DNA of 64,000 bases from assembly GCA_021234155.1 (NCBI GenBank), contig JAJEKV010000053.1, forward strand, positions 7,579,424 through 7,643,423, written 5' to 3'. The notes below the pieces were generated by a model. That model searched no databases. It saw only the letters and a list, made by a program, of their open reading frames with translations, and was not told where the DNA came from. The position numbers and the translations under genes are program-made. Shown here piece after piece: positions 60,920 through 64,000 of this stretch; the first letter of the stretch is position 1; each line of letters begins with the position of its first letter. This DNA is from Isoetes taiwanensis. Lineage: Eukaryota > Streptophyta > Lycopodiopsida > Isoetales > Isoetaceae.

Positions 60920-61313
60920 AGATCTAGCATTCCAGATTTGCCAGGTCTGATACGAATTCGTCCATCTGTTCTTTATAACAGGTTTATAACCCATCCAACC
61001 CAGTAATGCCATGTGTCCAAATAACTTTCATATTTAACATAGCTAACTTTCATTTCCCTATATTAATGTTTTTACCCCTAGTACCAACACTAGTTCTACT
61101 AACAACTTAGTTAGCTACACATTAATATAGATCTTCCACGTCTACAGATCTTGCAAGCTCCCTCTGCACTAATATTTGATAATATTAGTGCCCCCTAGCG
61201 AATCATTATCCGTCACTAGCAACTATTGCCACTTATTCCGCTTCTCGTCACCATAGACTGATTACAGTCAACATGGCCCATTAATTACAACTGCCCGGCA
61301 ATAGCGACTAACA
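60920..61313 (-). mobile_element. Probable 3' LTR start of a Ty3 chromovirus
   Basis: On the minus strand a polypurine tract CACAGGGGGTAC (61325-61314) is followed at once by TGTTAGTC, the usual TG start of an LTR, just downstream of the chromodomain. TATA-like TATTATAAAG lies further in at about 60828-60819, so the LTR may extend beyond 60920. Its far end is not found. Confidence 0.5.
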
Positions 61314-61426
61314 GTACCCCCTGTGCTCATGGACGTCCGTCAAGGGTCTGATTCCGGCTATACCCTTGGGAGCACCTGTAACATTTCACACCACCTTTTT
61401 TTTCTCCCTCCTTTTGGACCTTGTCC

Positions 61427-62286
61427 TCAAGGTTGATCCTTTAGATGAGGGAACTGCTGCACAAATTCCTCCGTCTCCCAAGTGGCATCCTCAGGAGACT
61501 GGTCCTGCCACTGAACCAAATGTTCTACCACATCCCTATTGCGCAGCTGCCGAACTCTTTTATCCAAAAGACGTTCTGGCGTTACAGAGGAGTTTAAGAC
61601 GATCAGTATACTTTGTGGACTAACCACATTAGCGGTATCGATATAGATAGCTTTTTTAGTTGACTTACATGAAACACATGATGGATCCCTACTTCCTGTG
61701 GTAATGAATAAGCCCTTGGATTTTGACCCATCACAGCCACAAAGGGAGTCATCCGAATTCACGTGTGATGGCTATTATTATAGGCGAACTCTAGATAGGG
61801 TAGATAATCTTCCCACCTAGATTGCTTTTCGTGGACAAAGCTTCGCAATATATCCTCCAGGATCATGTTTATGCGTTCGGTTTGCCCGTCCATCTGTGGA
61901 TGATTTCCATTACACATGCACAATCGGATCCTCAATCTCTTCATGAGATCTCTCCAGAAGTGACCCGTGAACTTGGTATCCTGATCACTTACAATGGATA
62001 AGGGAAGTCCAAAAGTTGGAAATATATTTTGCATATAGGCAACTGCCACGTCATGTCCCGTAGCCTCCCCTTTAATTAATGCTATGAACTTAGCATACTT
62101 AGTTAACCAATACACCACTACCAAAATTTGAGTATGTTGCCTAGCAGTTCTAGGTAATGCGACTATAAAGTCCATACTCACGCTTTTCCAACATTCATTT
62201 GGTATAGGGAGGGGCTGTAACAATCCCGGGACCTTGATGATCAAATTTTGGATCTTAGAAATTTGGTGAAATTGATTGAAACTCAT
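61427..62286 (-). pseudogene. Ty3 chromovirus integrase and chromodomain
   Basis: On the minus strand 62286-61759 encodes the integrase: GLLQPLPIPNECWKSVSMDF, then DFIVALP, GLPLSIVSDQDTKFTGHFW and HPQMDGQTERINMILED (catalytic Asp, Asp and Glu present). After a frameshift come VMGQNPRAYSLP and HHVFHVSQLKK. The C-terminal chromodomain is VRQLRNRDVVEHLVQWQDQS and EDATWETEEFV (61558-61427). The part between integrase core and HVSQLKK is shortened. In chromoviruses the chromodomain steers insertion to marked chromatin. Reverse transcriptase and gag are missing. Confidence 0.88.
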
Positions 62287-62289
62287 TCT

Positions 62290-62978
62290 GATACATCTGC
62301 AAAACCTAATGTTGATCTATCCTCTCATCCTTCATGTTCAAGCCCTAATGTCCAATTTGAACCACTTATAGACTTTGGAAAAGTCCCTCTCATGGGAATC
62401 ATATATGTCCATCCATCTCTTCAGAAATTGAGAAGCAAATGGCCACTCTTCAGGAAGGATTAATATGCATAAGCTCAGCTCAAGATGTTACTCAAGATAA
62501 GGAGACAGAAAAGAGGGACTGTTCTTCAGATTGTTCTGCAGAAATAATGATGGTTTTAGATACACCGATCGAGAGCGGAACACAAATAATCCGAGGATCT
62601 CCTTCAAGTATCGGTCCAGAGATCATCATCAACTCTCAGACTACAGCTATGGATGCTCAATTTCCCAGGCAAGTACCCTTCCAGAATTCTCCTAAGAAAT
62701 GCTTATTTTATAATTCTATAAATAGAATATTTGAGTTTATTCCAGGGGGTGCTTCTGAGAGTGATGATGAGCTAGATTTAGATCAAAATAAAGAAAATGT
62801 GTGCAAAAATAGTTGGGGAGATGATGAGTTACTCAGAGATACTTTTTTAAAGACAAAGTCTTCATCCAAAGCTTTGGTAAATATAGAGGATCTCAACACC
62901 CCAGCCAACAACACTAGAAGCAAAAAATCTAAGCAAGGAAACAAGAAAGGAGGGAAAAAATCTGGGAGAAAAAATTGA
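62290..62978 (+). pseudogene. LINE ORF1, C-terminal part
   Basis: Two overlapping frames (62290-62460 and 62439-62978) encode an acidic, Ser-rich protein with a Lys/Gly-rich end (KSKQGNKKGGKKSGRKN) and stop just before the endonuclease ORF. Position and composition fit a LINE ORF1 tail. The link between the frames needs one shift. Confidence 0.55.
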
Positions 62979-63018
62979 TCTTTCTCTATCTAGCACCTTA
63001 ATTATCTTTCCTCTTTTA

Positions 63019-63605
63019 ATGAAGATAGTTAGTTGGAATTTGAGAGGTATCAAGGGACCTCTCAAAAGAAGGAGAGCTATTTCCCAATTAAGACAATATA
63101 GTGCAGACCTCCAGGAGTTGAAGCTTTCTAAATTTGAAGCTTCTAACCTGGGAGATAGGATCTACCCAGGGTCTTCTTCAATTTGGATAGAAGCAAATGG
63201 TAAAGCTTCTCGAGGGGGGATGGCTGTTATTTGGAAAAGTTTGTATCACATCTCTTTTTGCAATAGTGTTACTAAAATGTGGCAAGCTGTGACTTTTTCT
63301 GTAAACAATTCCACCATTGGAGTCATAAATGTTTATGCCTCCACCTGTCCAAAAGAGAGAGAGAAACTTTGGCCTACAATCAATTCTTGGATCTCAAGTA
63401 ACTCCTCTATTGACTGGATCCTTGCTGGAGATTTTAATAATACTCCTACTTGGGATATGAAACTTGGAAATAAAATCAATATGACCATAGCTGAGAGATT
63501 TAATTGGGATAATCTTGTAACTGGCTCGTCCCTTATTCACATTCCCTCCTCTACCTCTATTTATGCATGGTCTAATAAGCAGAAAGGTAAGGACAGAGTT
63601 TACAG
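63019..63605 (+). pseudogene. LINE ORF2 endonuclease domain, truncated
   Basis: Starts MKIVSWNLRGIKGPLKRR. It has the endonuclease landmarks LQELKLSKFE (Glu), GGMAVIWKS, GVINVYASTC and DWILAGDFNNTP (Asp, Asn). The reading frame is intact for about 195 codons to KGKDRVYRA, then is cut at 63606 by the 395-bp repeat. The sequence differs clearly from the LINE at 32530, so it is a second family. Confidence 0.85.
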
Positions 63606-64000
63606 AGCTATAAGCCAAGCCGCTGAGAAACGTCCAAGTGTTGAATCGCGAATCCCGTAGCGAGAGAAAACATGAATGCTGGGCATGGAAAAAATGAAAC
63701 AAGAATTACCCACATGGTCCAAGGTGAAGGTAAGGTTATGGCCAAGGATGGGGAGAAGAAGAATGAGAGGTCAAGGTTAGAGTAGAATGCTTGAGGTTGG
63801 TGATATGGCTAGCGAGAACAAACGATCCAAAAATGAAATATCTTGACAAGGTTGCGGTAAGTATGTAAAAAACGTCAATGACAAGGATGGTGTCAATAGA
63901 TTATGTCTGTGATAAATCAAGAGATTGTATAATGGAATAAAAGATGTGCCGAATCCGAAAAACAAATAAAGAACCCAACCTAACAAGGGCAGGCCAATCA
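63606..64000. repeat. 395-bp repeat inserted in or fused to a LINE
   Basis: Identical by eye to 51138-51532. The join is at AGCTATAAGCC. The repeat continues past the end of the window. Confidence 0.85.

Noticed and set aside
62286..62290. A full-length chromovirus
   Set aside because: The minus-strand element is cut at its integrase start by the plus-strand LINE; no reverse transcriptase, protease or gag follows.

Overview
This window reads as nuclear DNA of a land plant. The support is one intact multi-exon gene whose layout (eight membrane segments of the TMEM185 / Fragile-X-F-associated type plus a C-terminal C3HC4 RING) is a plant combination, together with PPR and trihelix remnants, AT-rich intergenic sequence and a typical plant transposon mix. 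Species cannot be decided from the sequence; a large, repeat-rich genome (fern, lycophyte or gymnosperm scale) fits best, but that is inference.

Layout. 1-1972: AT-rich, no gene recognised. 1980-3533: a GC-rich, 5'-truncated LINE with a 7-bp target-site duplication. 3541-6430: degenerate telomere-like repeats and three Helitron 3' ends. 6546-9407: an inverted pair of foldback/MITE copies interleaved with a direct duplication that carries 57-bp tandem repeats. 9420-11100: exon-like islands only. 11101-11983: a 441-bp tandem duplication with tRNA-like Pol III boxes. 13590-15840: a trihelix gene carrying a frameshift, followed by a PPR pseudogene. 15951-16420: a short LINE with a target-site duplication. 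17064-21641: the intact RING membrane-protein gene (14 exons, 467 codons plus stop). 22523-25995: minus-strand Ty3 pol, split by about 2.2 kb of other DNA. 27580-30560: PPR, hAT transposase and minus-strand Ty3 gag/protease remnants. 31440-31787: a MITE. 32170-36118: a nearly full-length but decayed LINE.

36356-44386 is an 8.0-kb minus-strand Helitron. Its ends are fixed by canonical termini and by a related uninterrupted copy of the flanking sequence at about 52700-53040. It contains C-rich minisatellites and an internal inverted-repeat pair. 44387-53040 is repeat-rich (MITE, tRNA-like repeat, tandem repeats, palindromic MITEs). 53260-53770 holds a SINE-like unit and a Helitron helicase fragment. 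54001-60700 is mostly unassigned, with one possible small two-exon gene, a MITE and a Copia scrap. 60920-62286 is a minus-strand chromovirus 3' end (integrase, chromodomain, polypurine tract, LTR start). 62290-63605 is a second LINE family (ORF1 tail and endonuclease), cut by a repeat that is identical by eye to 51138-51532.

The genes do not form a pathway. The window is one apparently working host gene surrounded by layers of transposons whose insertion order can partly be read.
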